64,000 nt of DNA, from assembly GCA_918797485.1 (NCBI GenBank), contig CAKKNE010000001.1, positions 4,898,001 to 4,962,000 on the forward strand, read 5' to 3'. The stretch is from Pelagomonas calceolata (Eukaryota > Sar > Pelagophyceae > Pelagomonadales > Pelagomonadaceae). Below the pieces are notes generated by a model, which was not told the origin of the DNA, did not search any database, and saw only the letters and a list, made by a program, of their open reading frames with translations. Every line of letters begins with the position of its first letter. The stretch's first letter is position 1. Shown piece by piece: positions 28,520-37,815 of the stretch. The position numbers were made by a program, and so were the translations under genes.

Positions 28520-29239
28520 ATGCGGGCACACCTCTTCTGTGCGCTTGCCACGGCCGGAGCCCTGAGCACGAACAACCTGCGGGACGCGCGGTTCAGCTGC
28601 AGCATCGTCGGCGACTCGCTCCTCGCCGGGCTCGTCGCGGGCGGCGAGGGCGGCTTCGAGCCCGTGGCTAAAGTGGTGGTGAATGAGCTGAAGAAGCTCA
28701 TCCTGACGCCTGTGGATATTCGGGTCTCGGCCGAGCCGCTCCGGACCGCGGGACAGGTCGAGGTCGCGCTAAGCGAGGAGTTAAAATCAAGGACTCCCGG
28801 AGCCGTCGTGATCCTGGCGGGCACGAACGATTTGTGGAGATGCGATGCTGACGCGACCTTCAAGTCGCTGAAGCGCATGTACGAAAATTGTGCCAAGGCG
28901 GGCGTGCGTCACGTCGTCGGCATCACGCTCCCACCCTTCACGGCCGACGCGACGCAGTGGTTCTCGATCGTGGACCTGCCGCAGCGCATCGAGGCGACGC
29001 GATCAGCCGTGAACGACAACATACGAGACGCGGCGCCCGTGCTGCTGGACCTGGCTGCGGACGCGGAGGCCGACGCGGCGACGTACGTCCAGCCCGACGG
29101 CATCCACTTCACGCGCGCGGGCTACCGGGCGCTGGGGTTGCGCGTCGCGGAGACGCTCGAGGAAGCGTTGATCGGACGCAAGGCGCCGCCGCGGACGGCG
29201 ATCTACCCCGGCTTGAAGAAACCACCACCGGCGCGGTGA
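28520..29239 (+). CDS. SGNH/GDSL hydrolase
   Basis: 239 residues from the ATG at 28520. A hydrophobic start (LFCALATAGALS) suggests a signal peptide. The SGNH blocks are in order: block I IVGDSLLAG with the nucleophilic Ser, a Gly-containing block II, block III AGTNDLWR with the oxyanion Asn, and block V PDGIHFTRAGY with the catalytic Asp and His. Members are esterases, lipases or acyl-carbohydrate hydrolases; the substrate cannot be told from the sequence. Length fits single-domain family members. Secretion or ER location is inferred from the leader. Next gene on the same strand is RPS15A, 289 bp downstream. Confidence 0.85.
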   Translation: MRAHLFCALATAGALSTNNLRDARFSCSIVGDSLLAGLVAGGEGGFEPVAKVVVNELKKLILTPVDIRVSAEPLRTAGQVEVALSEELKSRTPGAVVILAGTNDLWRCDADATFKSLKRMYENCAKAGVRHVVGITLPPFTADATQWFSIVDLPQRIEATRSAVNDNIRDAAPVLLDLAADAEADAATYVQPDGIHFTRAGYRALGLRVAETLEEALIGRKAPPRTAIYPGLKKPPPAR

Positions 29240-29528
29240 TTTCCTCTCCCTCCCTTCCTGTGTGGTCTTGGCACCGCTGTAATTATGATGTTAGCTTTGC
29301 TCGAGTGTCTGCGACCGTGCGCGGGGCGTCTGCTGCCGCTGGTTGTGTCGGCGTCGCGTTCTGGCGGGGTATTGCTGCCGACGGAGTCTTGGGCTCCGTG
29401 TGGATGCTTGTACGCGTGCGTGGCACTTTTAGGCTAGAGCCCAGGCCCAGCCTTAGGCGAGCGTCCCAAAGCGAGCTAAAAACGCTACCTACGGAGCACC
29501 GGAGCCGACACACGGCTCTCCAGCAATC

Positions 29529-30295
29529 ATGGTTCGAATGAGCGTTCGCCACTGCGTCGAAATTTTCAGCCGCGGCGATGGCGTACGGCCGTATTAGCAA
29601 GTGCTCGCTGCAGCTCAAATGCGGCAAAAACGCGGGCCGCGGCGGGGACCCAGCCGGCCAAATCTCGCCGTCGCCGCACCACTCGTGCACGGCTGACTGC
29701 AGAAGCGATCGCGGCTCGCGGGCGGGAGCTCCCTAGAGTTTCACCGCTCGCCGGCGGGACCTCGAGGCCCGGTCAGAGGCTGGAGGCCGGCCGCCGCTGC
29801 GCGCGTGGCCGCGGCCCGGCAGATCTGGCGCCCGGCCGCCGCCGCAGAACTCGCGGTGCAACACACACATCAGCAGAGCCGTCGCGAGCACCCATCACTC
29901 ACGCCCCCCGAACGCAGGTCCTCGCGGACTGCCTCAAGTCCATCTCGAACGCCGAGAAGCGCGGCAAGCGCCAGGTGCTGATCCGACCGTGCTCGAAGGT
30001 CATCGTCAAATTCCTGCAGACGATGCAGAAGCACGGCTACGTTGGGGAATTCGAGATCGTCGACGACCACCGGTCCGGGAAAATTGTGGTCGAGCTGACG
30101 GGCCGCATCAACAAGTGCGGCGTCATCTCGCCGCGCTTCGACGTGCCGCTCAAGGATATTGAAGCGTGGGTGAACAACTTATTGCCGTCGCGCCAGTTCG
30201 GCCACCTCGTCCTCTCGACGACGTTCGGCATCATGGACCACGAGGAGGCGCGCCGCAAGCGGACGGGCGGCAAGATCCTGGGCTTCTTCTACTAG
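29529..30295 (+). CDS. RPS15A: 40S ribosomal protein S15a (uS8), two exons
   Basis: Exon 1 (29529-29543) encodes only MVRMS, and exon 2 (29918-30295) begins VLADCLKS; together they give 130 residues, the exact eukaryotic length. The sequence [19 protein letters not shown], the [10 protein letters not shown] strand, [12 protein letters not shown] and the C-terminal [13 protein letters not shown] are family signatures. uS8 binds 18S rRNA in the platform of the small subunit and is essential for assembly. The start was chosen because MVRM-x-VLAD is nearly invariant in eukaryotes and a GT lies directly after the AGC codon. No oddities beyond the long intron behind a five-codon exon. Confidence 0.95.
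29544..29917 (+). other. 374-bp intron of RPS15A, possible introner relic
   Basis: It begins GTTCGCCA, then CTGCGTCGAAAT, which matches the introner left end CTGTGTGGAAAT at 10 of 12 positions and sits exactly 8 bp into the intron as in intact copies. GCGATGGCGTA follows at 29574, resembling the introner core. The right end (GAACGCAG) is not recognisable and the flanks share four of eight bases. Supported as an intron; the introner origin is weak. Confidence 0.45.
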
Positions 30296-30510
30296 GATGT
30301 AAAACTGGTTGAGTAGTTGGTATCTGCACGGCGTCGTCGCCGCGTGTTGTCTGCGCGAGATGCGCCATCGAGCGCAAGGGTAGCTGCCCCGACGGGTCCG
30401 CGCGAGGCCGTGCGCCGCGCGGACCGATCCCGCCGGTCCAAAGGTACGGGATTGGAGCGCCTCCAGCGGACAAAATCATACCTGTGCGCGTACAGAGCGA
30501 TGGGGCAGCC

Positions 30511-31230
30511 ATGAGACGCCTCGCGCTGCTGGTCGCCGCGCTCTGCGGCGGCGGCGCGGACCTCGACGCGCCTATGCCCATGCTCAAAGTCACGCTGCAC
30601 CACGGCGCGGCCGATAAACGCTACGCGCCGCCCGACGCTCATGAATCGCTGGCGCGCATCGAGTTCTGTGCCTACTGCGAGGACCCGCACACCGAGGGCA
30701 GCCTCGCGCGCGGGCTTACTGCTCTGCAGGGCGCGCGCGACTACAAGATCACGTCGAAATTAGTTTATGCGTTACCGAACGACGCCTCTACAAAACCGAT
30801 GAACGCCGACGAATTGACGGGGAACGTGGCCTTGGTGCACCGGAGCGCGACGCCGCTCGTCCAGAAGATCCTGCACGCGCAAGAAGCCGGCGCCGTCGGC
30901 GTCGTCCTCGTCGACGACGGGCGCTGCGAGTCCGATCTAAACTGCGGCCGCATCGGCTCGGCGCGGTTGGGCGGCTTCGCGCCGCGCGACGACCCCTCGT
31001 CGTGGCGCCTCGTGAAGATCCCGTCCGTGCTCGTGTCGCAGGAGACGGGCAAGCGCATCCGCCGGCTGATGCCTTTGGAGCACTTCGAGGTGCCCAAGCT
31101 CGGGACGCAGTGGGTCTCGCCGCGCTCGGCCGCATCCCACAAGCGGCGGCGCGGGGCGCGGCCGCCGGCGCGGCCGCCCGAGCCGACGCGGCCGGCGCGG
31201 CGGCGGCGGCGGCAGCGTGAGGAGTTGTAG
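30511..31230 (+). CDS. PA-domain protein with signal peptide
   Basis: 239 residues from the ATG at 30511; RRLALLVAALCGGGA is a signal peptide core. Residues about 65-185 match a protease-associated (PA) domain: NVALVHRSATPLVQKILHAQ, AGAVGVVLVDDG, then IPSVLVSQETGKRIRRL. A cysteine pair (CAYC and the later C-x5-C) may form disulfides. PA domains occur as lids or ligand-binding modules in secretory-pathway proteases, vacuolar sorting receptors and RNF13-type E3 ligases, but no partner domain follows. The last 35 residues are Arg/Pro-rich low complexity. I read it as a secreted or ER-lumen PA-only protein. Another exon beyond the stop is possible but nothing suggests it. Confidence 0.75.
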   Translation: MRRLALLVAALCGGGADLDAPMPMLKVTLHHGAADKRYAPPDAHESLARIEFCAYCEDPHTEGSLARGLTALQGARDYKITSKLVYALPNDASTKPMNADELTGNVALVHRSATPLVQKILHAQEAGAVGVVLVDDGRCESDLNCGRIGSARLGGFAPRDDPSSWRLVKIPSVLVSQETGKRIRRLMPLEHFEVPKLGTQWVSPRSAASHKRRRGARPPARPPEPTRPARRRRRQREEL

Positions 31231-31335
31231 TTAAGGTGCGTTGTTTGTGTTATTTCCTGGATTGTGCGAAGTATTGAATGCCCAAGAACTTTTGTAAACT
31301 GGATGATTAGTCGGGACGGTGGGAGGCCGACGCCT

Positions 31336-32205
31336 TCAGTTGAACCCATTCACCTGCAGGTCGAGCGCCCGCTCGAGCGCGGCCATCTTATCCGTCAGCG
31401 TGCCGTCCGGCGCGCGGAGCTCGAAGTGGCGGATCGCGAGCAGCTCCGGCCCTTCCGTGGGGCCGTTGATTTGGATGCCTCCCAATAGATAGGCGGGTTG
31501 CCCGGGGCACGCCTTGTCTATTGCTTCCAGTAAACCGGCGCGGATGTCGTCGCAGAGCTTGTCACACAGCACGGCGACCTCGTCTTTCCCCTCGGTCGCG
31601 TCGATCGCCGGGAGGTGTCTTACGACGGCCTGCTTCACGCACGCCATCTGGTAGTCGCCCGGCGCGTCCGCCGGTTGGACACACGGCTGGCACGTCTGCT
31701 GCCGCGCCCAGGCCAAGGCGCCGACGCAGGCCCCGCACGCTCCGCTCTCCTTGGCCTGGCCCTCTCTCGCCACGGCGCCGATGCGCGCGCCGTCCGAGCT
31801 CACGCCGACGTGCGGGCCGTAGAAGACGAATAGACCGCCGCCGTCGGGCGCGTGCGACGCATAGGCTCTGAAACCCGTCGCGCCCGCGAACGGAAGCCCG
31901 GCCAAGCCGCCCAGGCGGAACGCCGGCAACACCCCATTATCAAACAGCGGCTCCCAGGCCTTGGCGCAGCAGATCTCGTCGGGGCAGGTGGAGGACGAAA
32001 ATAGTAATTTCTCTTTGGCGAAGCCGCCGTCGCGCGCGACGCTCAGGGCCGCGGTGGCGGCGACGCGGGGCTCGTGCGTGGCGCCGAATTGCAGCGCGAT
32101 CGCGGCGCCGCGGCCCGGCGACTGAGCGTGCGCGTGTACGCGAGAAGTCTCGTCTCGGAGCGACGGTAGCGAGCTCGCCGAGAGCTTCTTGCTCGACGAG
32201 AACAT
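31336..32205 (-). CDS. LCIB: LCIB-type theta carbonic anhydrase
   Basis: 289 residues from the ATG at 32205. Blocks typical of the LCIB/LCIC family appear in order: CPDEICCAKAWEP, LGGLAGLPFAGATGF, SHAPDGGGLFVFYGPHVGVS, ACGACVGAL and LLGGIQING near the C-terminus. Cysteines and histidine suited to the zinc site are present in the DEICC, SHAPDGG and CGAC blocks. Known members interconvert CO2 and bicarbonate near the pyrenoid or in plastid membranes of algae and support the CO2-concentrating mechanism. An in-frame CACACAG directly upstream of the ATG (ending 32216) could be an acceptor, so a 5' exon with a plastid leader may exist and was not found. The N-terminus is Ser-rich and could itself be transit-like. 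Confidence 0.85.
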   Translation of the reverse strand: MFSSSKKLSASSLPSLRDETSRVHAHAQSPGRGAAIALQFGATHEPRVAATAALSVARDGGFAKEKLLFSSSTCPDEICCAKAWEPLFDNGVLPAFRLGGLAGLPFAGATGFRAYASHAPDGGGLFVFYGPHVGVSSDGARIGAVAREGQAKESGACGACVGALAWARQQTCQPCVQPADAPGDYQMACVKQAVVRHLPAIDATEGKDEVAVLCDKLCDDIRAGLLEAIDKACPGQPAYLLGGIQINGPTEGPELLAIRHFELRAPDGTLTDKMAALERALDLQVNGFN

Positions 32206-32582
32206 GCGCTTGAGCCTGTGTGCGCCACCATTCAGGAGAGAGTAGTTAAGCCACCATTCGTGTAACAAATCGTGTTTCGGCGACGGCGTCCCGGCGTTCG
32301 TTTTGAGTTTTCGTGGAGCGACGGCGAAACGTTGCAGGAATTTCGAGTCAGTTGTCGTGCGAGCTCTCGCACGCCAGTAGGCACCGTTGATTCGTCGACG
32401 CGGCTACTGGCGAGAAGCTCCTTTGCCTTTTTGGGCTCTCCTGGCTCGCGCGTCGTGACCACGCCCGCCATGTGACTTATCGATCGCGACGCCGTATTTG
32501 TGATGAGACTACTGTATTTGACCGCGACCCGGGGACAAGAGATTATGGTCTGTGGTCCTGCAAACTCGAGCTGCACTCCCAA
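32206..32582. other. Divergent region between LCIB and STI1-type gene
   Basis: 377 bp between outward-facing starts. It may contain an upstream LCIB exon and an upstream exon of the STI1-type gene, but none could be proven. No repeats were noticed. Confidence 0.3.
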
Positions 32583-33137
32583 ATGCCACCAGCCTCAGCC
32601 TCCGGCGGTGGAATCAATCTGCCGCCACGTCTCGCCGGAACATTCTATTGGACCCTTCTATTGGACGTGTGCATTCTGCGCCATCTCGGCAAAACAGCAC
32701 GGGTTTTCGACGATAATCTCACGTTCATGCTTTACGCGATGTATAGTCAAGCCATCGTTAAAAGCCTCTACGCTAACCGGTGTGCCGACGCCCGCGGCGT
32801 TCTAGATGCTGAGAAAACTCTGGAGGAGAATGCTGAGAGAGCGCGCCGGGTCCTGGGCCCGAAGCACCCGGTCGTCGCCCACATGCTCAGGGACCTCACC
32901 CTGCTGCGGAAGCTAGTAAGGGAATTGACGGACCCGGAGATCCAGGTCATCCTCCAGGACCCCAAGGTGCGGCAGGTGATCCAGGACCTGTCGGGCGGCG
33001 ACGTGGCGGCGGGCCAGAGGGCCATGTCCGACCCGGTCATGCGCGGCAAAATCGAGAAGCTGATCGCGTCGGGCGTGCTGCAGAAGAATGGGGACCGAAT
33101 TTCAGGCGTGAAGATAGAAGCGCTAAAAAGACCGTAG
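32583..33137 (+). CDS. Protein with TPR-like helix and STI1-type C-terminus (possibly 5'-incomplete)
   Basis: 184 residues from the ATG at 32583; the frame is open to 32472 without ATG. Residues about 60-110 (TLEENAERARRVLGPKHPVV) resemble the last helical unit of kinesin-light-chain-like TPR arrays common in algal genomes. Residues about 115-160 (LTDPEIQVILQDPKVRQVIQDL, read as two helices) and the following AMSDPVMRGKIEKLIASG match an STI1/DP2 domain, as in Hip (ST13), Sti1 and ubiquilins, where it binds hydrophobic client peptides. A short TTCTATTGGAC duplication near 32642 sits in the odd N-terminal part. I suspect the front of the gene is missing or misjudged. Confidence 0.55.
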   Translation: MPPASASGGGINLPPRLAGTFYWTLLLDVCILRHLGKTARVFDDNLTFMLYAMYSQAIVKSLYANRCADARGVLDAEKTLEENAERARRVLGPKHPVVAHMLRDLTLLRKLVRELTDPEIQVILQDPKVRQVIQDLSGGDVAAGQRAMSDPVMRGKIEKLIASGVLQKNGDRISGVKIEALKRP

Positions 33138-33185
33138 GATTTACACATCGACGAGGGGGAGGAGGGATCGGGGGGCGTCGAATGC

Positions 33186-36100
33186 TTATGCCTGGGCCTC
33201 CTTGTACTTGCCGCCGCAGCACGGGTTCTCCTTGGGCGCCTCGTCGGACCGCCGCATCGTCGCGCAGCCGTAGGCCGCCGCGAGCGCGCCCACCAAAGCG
33301 GCGACCGCCGAGAGCGCGGGGTGGTCCGCGAAACTGAAGCCCGCGCCCCGCCGCGCCGCGGCGCGCTGCTCCGGCGTCATGTGGCGCTTGTTCACGTTTG
33401 TCGTGGGCTGCGTCGACGAGATAATGCCCAAGGCGCCGGACTCATCATCTTCAAACCCGTCCCAGTCCTTGCCGAAGTCGTAGTCGTCGTCCCACCACTC
33501 CTCGCTATCATCGTCGAACCACTCGTCGTCGTCCCAGTCGCCCAAGGGTTCGGTGGAACCGGCGGCGTCGTCGTCGCCGCCCATCAATTCCAAGGGACCG
33601 CCGCAGTCCGTGCAGTCCGTGCCCCGCACGCACGCCGGCATGGCCGCGTCGTCGCCATAGTAGCCGTAGGCGTCGTCGTAGTCGTACCCGTAGTCGTACT
33701 CATCTCCGAGATCCTCGGCGAGCTCGTCCGAGTACCAGCCCCCGAGGTCGTCGTCCTCCCACCAGGCGCCGCCCTTGTCCTGGTCCTTCTTGGTCCGCGC
33801 GCCCTGCGAGCCGTCGTCGCAGACGCCGTCATTGGCCCACATGCACGTGTCGTCGCAGCGCATGACGTCGCCGCTCGCGGTCGTGGCCGCGCTGTCGGGG
33901 ACGACGAGCGCGACCGTGACGGGCGCGGGCTTGCCGTTCGAGTCCTGGAAGATGTACTCGCCGGCGGCCGTGTCGATCTTCGTGACGACCAGGGGCATGG
34001 ACTCGGCGGAACCGAGCGCGGCCCAGGACTTGCCTTCCCGTAACCGTAAGACAACTTCGTTCTCGTACACCGCCTCGACGTCGTAGGCTGCTCTGCTGGT
34101 GGGTTCCAGGGTGAGCTCCGTGCCGTCAATCGCAAAGCCCGTGCCGTAGATCGACAATCGGCGAGTGGTGGAGGTCGTGATGCGCGCCGTGGACGTCGCG
34201 ACGGTCGGGTTGGCGGACACGTCCGCAACCACAATACCCGTGCCGTGGGCCATCTCGACCGGGCCGCTGCCCGTGTCCACGGACATGAGCATGAGCTGGC
34301 CCGCCGTCTGGCGCCACATCTTGCCCGCGAGCAGGCCGAGGACCATGACGTCCGACGTGGCCCTTAAAACTTTGTAGTCGACGCCCTTGGTCAAGGGCGG
34401 CGAGAAGGTCAGCTGCGCATCCACAGACAAAGACGTGCCGTGGATCTCGAGGTGGCGGATGGCCGGCGTCTGGTAGAGCACCTGGGAGTTCGTGCGCTGG
34501 ATCTCGACGCCAGAGGGGTGCGAGTCGGCGTCGGGCACGACGTGCGCGACCGCCGCGGGCTTGAAGCCCTCGTACTGGCCCGCGCCCGAGTCCATGCCGA
34601 CGACGTAGAGCGGGCCGGGCTGCGCCGCCCAGGCGCGGCCCTCGCGCAGTCTGACGAGCATGTGCGTGCGGTTGAAGACCGTGAGCATGTAGTCGACGCC
34701 GACCTTCAAAGCGGGCTCGAAGTCGATCTTGACCTCCCCACCCACGCCGTTGCGCGTGTCCGACCGCGTGAAGCCGACGCCCGTGATCCAGAGCTGCGCA
34801 CTGTGCGTGCGGAAGAGCGAGGTAAGAGGCTGGGGGTTCACCTTGGGGCACTCGAAGATCGTGGCCACGCGGATGCCCTTTCTCGCTTCCGTGGCGCCGA
34901 TGGCCACGAGGCCGGAGCCGACGTCCGCCGCCAGCAACGTGAGAGGCGCGGGCAGGTTCGCGCCGTTGCGGCGCCACACCGAACCGGGCTTGAGCACGAG
35001 CTCGAGCTTGTTGTCATCATACGAAGACACCGTGTAGTTGACGCCGCGGCCCAGTAAGCCGTTGGCCCAGCGGAGTCTGGGCGGGCCGAAGTTGTCGACC
35101 TGCTCGACGTGCGCGAAGCCCGAGCCCTTGATCTCTAAGCTGGGGGCGTTCTGGTACATGAGCTTCGTCGGATTGGCGCTAGCAGTCACACCATGTCCAC
35201 CAAGATCAACCTGGACCTCGGCGACCGTCACGCCGCCGAAGCGGGGGTCAATTCTAAGAGCGCCGGCGCCGGAGTCGATGCGGCGCAATCTGAGAGGCCC
35301 GGGCTCGCCGTCGGAGCGCCACTTTCTATCGGTCTTGAGCACGAGCTGCATGGCCGTCGGCGAGCGGACCGCCAACGCGTAATCGACATCCCTCACGAGA
35401 GGGGGATCAAAAGTCAAAGCCATGTTGCCCTCGCGGAAGTGAGTGCCGTTGATGAGGAAGCGGTTCGTGCCCGTCATGTAGATGAGCTTGTCCTCGCCGC
35501 GCACGACGGACGGCGGCTCGATGATCGTAGCCACGGGCACGGCGTTCTTGAGCTGGTTGCTCGAGCCGTGCTGGTCGACGACCAGGGACTGGAGGAACAG
35601 CGTCGACGACTCACCGGTCGTCGACGTGGGCCAGCGCATGCCCTTCTTGAGGCCGATCGAGATGACCGTGTCCGTGACGGTCAGGTTGTAGAAGCGCTTG
35701 CCATTCTTCTCGAGCGGAGGGACGAAGACGGGGTGCACGCCGGAGGCGTCCTTGCCGAAGCCCTTGCCCTTAATTCTTAGTTTCGGCGAGATGTTCGCGT
35801 AGAGGAACTGGGGGCGCTGCTCGACCTCGACGTCGGGGGCGATCTGCGATGGGCATTTGGGTTTTGGAATGTCGGCGCGGCAAATTATTTGTGTGTGTGT
35901 GGGCGGCGTGGCGGTGTGGCCGCGCGGGGTAGCTTGGCGGCTGCCCGAGCGGCCTCGGGCAATTTGAGATTTTTTCGGCGGAAGTGATTTTTGGTTGTGT
36001 GGCGGCGGACCGGCGGGCGTCTTGGGGCAGCGCCAAGGCGGCCGGGCAAACGCCCTGAGCGGGCTGCCGGGGCCCCCGGGCCGCGGGCGCCGCTCGTATT

Positions 36101-36215
36101 TCGAGTTTCGTTATCGACAAAGTTGGCAGCGGACGCTGGCGCGCGCCTCCATCTGGACTTCCTGTGCGACAGCGGCGCAGGCCACGAGGGCTGCGGCGAG
36201 GAGACCGCGCGCCAT
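33186..36215 (-). CDS. Secreted/surface repeat protein with IPT-like units, LNR-like motif and C-terminal membrane helix
   Basis: The main exon 33186-35843 codes for 885 residues. A 5' exon with signal peptide MARGLLAAALVACAAVAQE is proposed at about 36159-36215, with a GT donor and an acceptor CAG at 35844-35846; a second donor 24 bases further in is possible. About six units of roughly 105 residues repeat a pattern of LEI-x-G-x-GF, LTFSPPL-x-x-GVDY, VL-x-L-x-x-GK-x-W and GPL-x-x-x-x-VDTGSG, an immunoglobulin-like beta layout similar to IPT repeats. Then a Cys motif typical of stramenopile surface proteins (CDDTCMWANDGVCDDG ... GTDCTDCG) is split by a roughly 60-residue acidic Tyr/Asp-rich insert. 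A membrane helix (ALSAVAALVGALAAAYG) lies near the C-terminus. It is probably a type I cell-surface protein; the ligand is unknown. Confidence 0.65.
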
Positions 36216-36698
36216 GTTTGGGTTACTGGGGGCTGCCTCGCGTTCCCTTCCAATAAGCCCGGCGACGTCTGCGCAAAAAATATGCCGAGGGCGGCGGTTT
36301 GCTGTCCGTTGAGGGGGAAATCATTTGCGCATCCGCACGCGAGTGCTCATTCTTCTGTGTCGCCACGGATGTGTCCCGCCGCATCGTGCTGGGGCTGCTT
36401 TCCCCAAAGGAGCAAGGCCTGCTCAAAAAGGCTGCCCCCTGCAAGATCTGGGGGGGGGGCTTTCCCCCGCCTGATTTTGTCCCTACCCGTCGCGAGGACT
36501 CGTCTCTTGTCATCAATACCTCGAGGTCGGGCAAAACCCGAAGCACTCAGCAAAATGCAGCAAGGCCCCCAGACAGGCGGCGCATTCGTCGAACGCATCG
36601 CAGTCGAGCCTCAGAACTGCGCTGGATACTAAACACATAGTATATAGATCGCTGTCGAGAAACGCTGCTTGCGCGATCTGTAGAGTGATTTAAGAAGC
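36216..36698. other. Divergent region between surface-protein and thioesterase genes
   Basis: 483 bp between outward-facing starts, with a G9 run (36450) followed by cytosines. No coding domain, RNA gene or repeat was recognised. Confidence 0.35.
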
Positions 36699-37763
36699 AT
36701 GCTCTCTCTACTGCGCTGCGCAACAAGCAGAACGGGCGCGGCTCGACCGGGCGCGGCTCATGCAGCACGGCCGCGCGCGTCGCGCGCCGCGCCAGCGCAG
36801 CAGCGCTGCTACGCGTCGTCGACGGACGTCGAGCACCGCGTGCGGGCGACGAGCGTGTCGCACCTCGACCTCGTGGAGATCGACCGCTACCTCTTCCGCG
36901 CGCCGCGCGAGCAGCTCTGGGTGCCGCCGGGCGGCCGAGGAGTATTTGGTGGGCAAGTCATGGGCCAGGCGCTGCGGGCCGCGACGCTCGCGTTGGATGG
37001 CGACGAGGCCTGGCGCTGCCACAGCAATCATAGCTATTTCGTCAACGCCGTCGATCCGTCGCGCGACGTGCTGTACCGCGTCCGCGAGACGTCGACGCGG
37101 CGCTCCTTCGCGACGCGGTCCATCGACGGGATCCAGAACGGCAGCGTAATTTTCAAGATGATCGCGAGCTTCAACGTGGACCGCAGCCTGCCGAGCGACG
37201 CGCCTCCTCCACAACACCAGGACGCCGTGCCCGAGGGTATACCTTCGCCGGAGAGCCTGCCCTGCTACCGCGACGACATTCATAAAGCGCTGGAGCGGCT
37301 CCCCGCGGACAGCCCCTTCCAGAGCTGGTTTCGCCAGAAGCTCGAGAGCCCCGTCGACGTGCGCTACTGCGAGCCACCGCCGGACCCCCTCGACGCCGCG
37401 CCGGCGCCGCGGCCGCCGTCGCGATTGATGTGGGTCAAGGTGAGCCGGCCCATCGACCCCGAGGCAGACAAGGGCAACATCCACCAGTGCCTCGCGGCCT
37501 ACATCTCCGACGGGCCGCTCCTCTCGGTCGCGCTCCAGCCGCACGGGCTCCAGTTCCCGTCGACGCGGCTCGGCGCCGTCGCGTCGCTCGACCACTCCAT
37601 GTGGTTCCACGCGCCCTTCCGCGCCGACGAGTGGATGTTGTACGACATGCGCTCGCCGAGGCTCGTCGACTCGCGGGGGCTGATTTTTGGGTCGGTTTAC
37701 CAGGACGACGTGCTCGTTGCGACCGTCGCGCAGGAGGGACTTCTCCGCCTGAAGAGGGACTAG
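36699..37763 (+). CDS. ACOT8: Acyl-CoA thioesterase II (TesB/ACOT8 family)
   Basis: 354 residues from the ATG at 36699. The first about 40 residues are rich in Ala, Arg and Ser without acids, typical of a mitochondrial presequence. The double hot-dog fold follows: LDLVEIDRYLFRA, GGRGVFGGQVMGQAL, SNHSYFVNAVDPSRDVLYRV with STRRSFATRSIDGIQNG in the first half, and CLAAYISDGPLLSVAL plus LDHSMWFHAPFRADEWMLYD in the second half, where the Asp-Ser/Thr-Gln type active residues reside. The enzyme hydrolyses acyl-CoA to fatty acid and CoA. The C-terminus (LKRD) is not a peroxisomal PTS1, so a mitochondrial location is favoured over the peroxisomal one of animal ACOT8. Confidence 0.9.
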   Translation: MLSLLRCATSRTGAARPGAAHAARPRASRAAPAQQRCYASSTDVEHRVRATSVSHLDLVEIDRYLFRAPREQLWVPPGGRGVFGGQVMGQALRAATLALDGDEAWRCHSNHSYFVNAVDPSRDVLYRVRETSTRRSFATRSIDGIQNGSVIFKMIASFNVDRSLPSDAPPPQHQDAVPEGIPSPESLPCYRDDIHKALERLPADSPFQSWFRQKLESPVDVRYCEPPPDPLDAAPAPRPPSRLMWVKVSRPIDPEADKGNIHQCLAAYISDGPLLSVALQPHGLQFPSTRLGAVASLDHSMWFHAPFRADEWMLYDMRSPRLVDSRGLIFGSVYQDDVLVATVAQEGLLRLKRD

Positions 37764-37815
37764 GATGTGTAATAATGATTTGACTACTTAGTACACAGGG
37801 GGGAAAGGATGCGAT

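Noticed and set aside
29527-29545. tRNA T-loop-like GGTTCGAAT
   Set aside because: It is the MVRMS start exon of RPS15A; no acceptor stem or anticodon arm surrounds it. No tRNA was found in the window.
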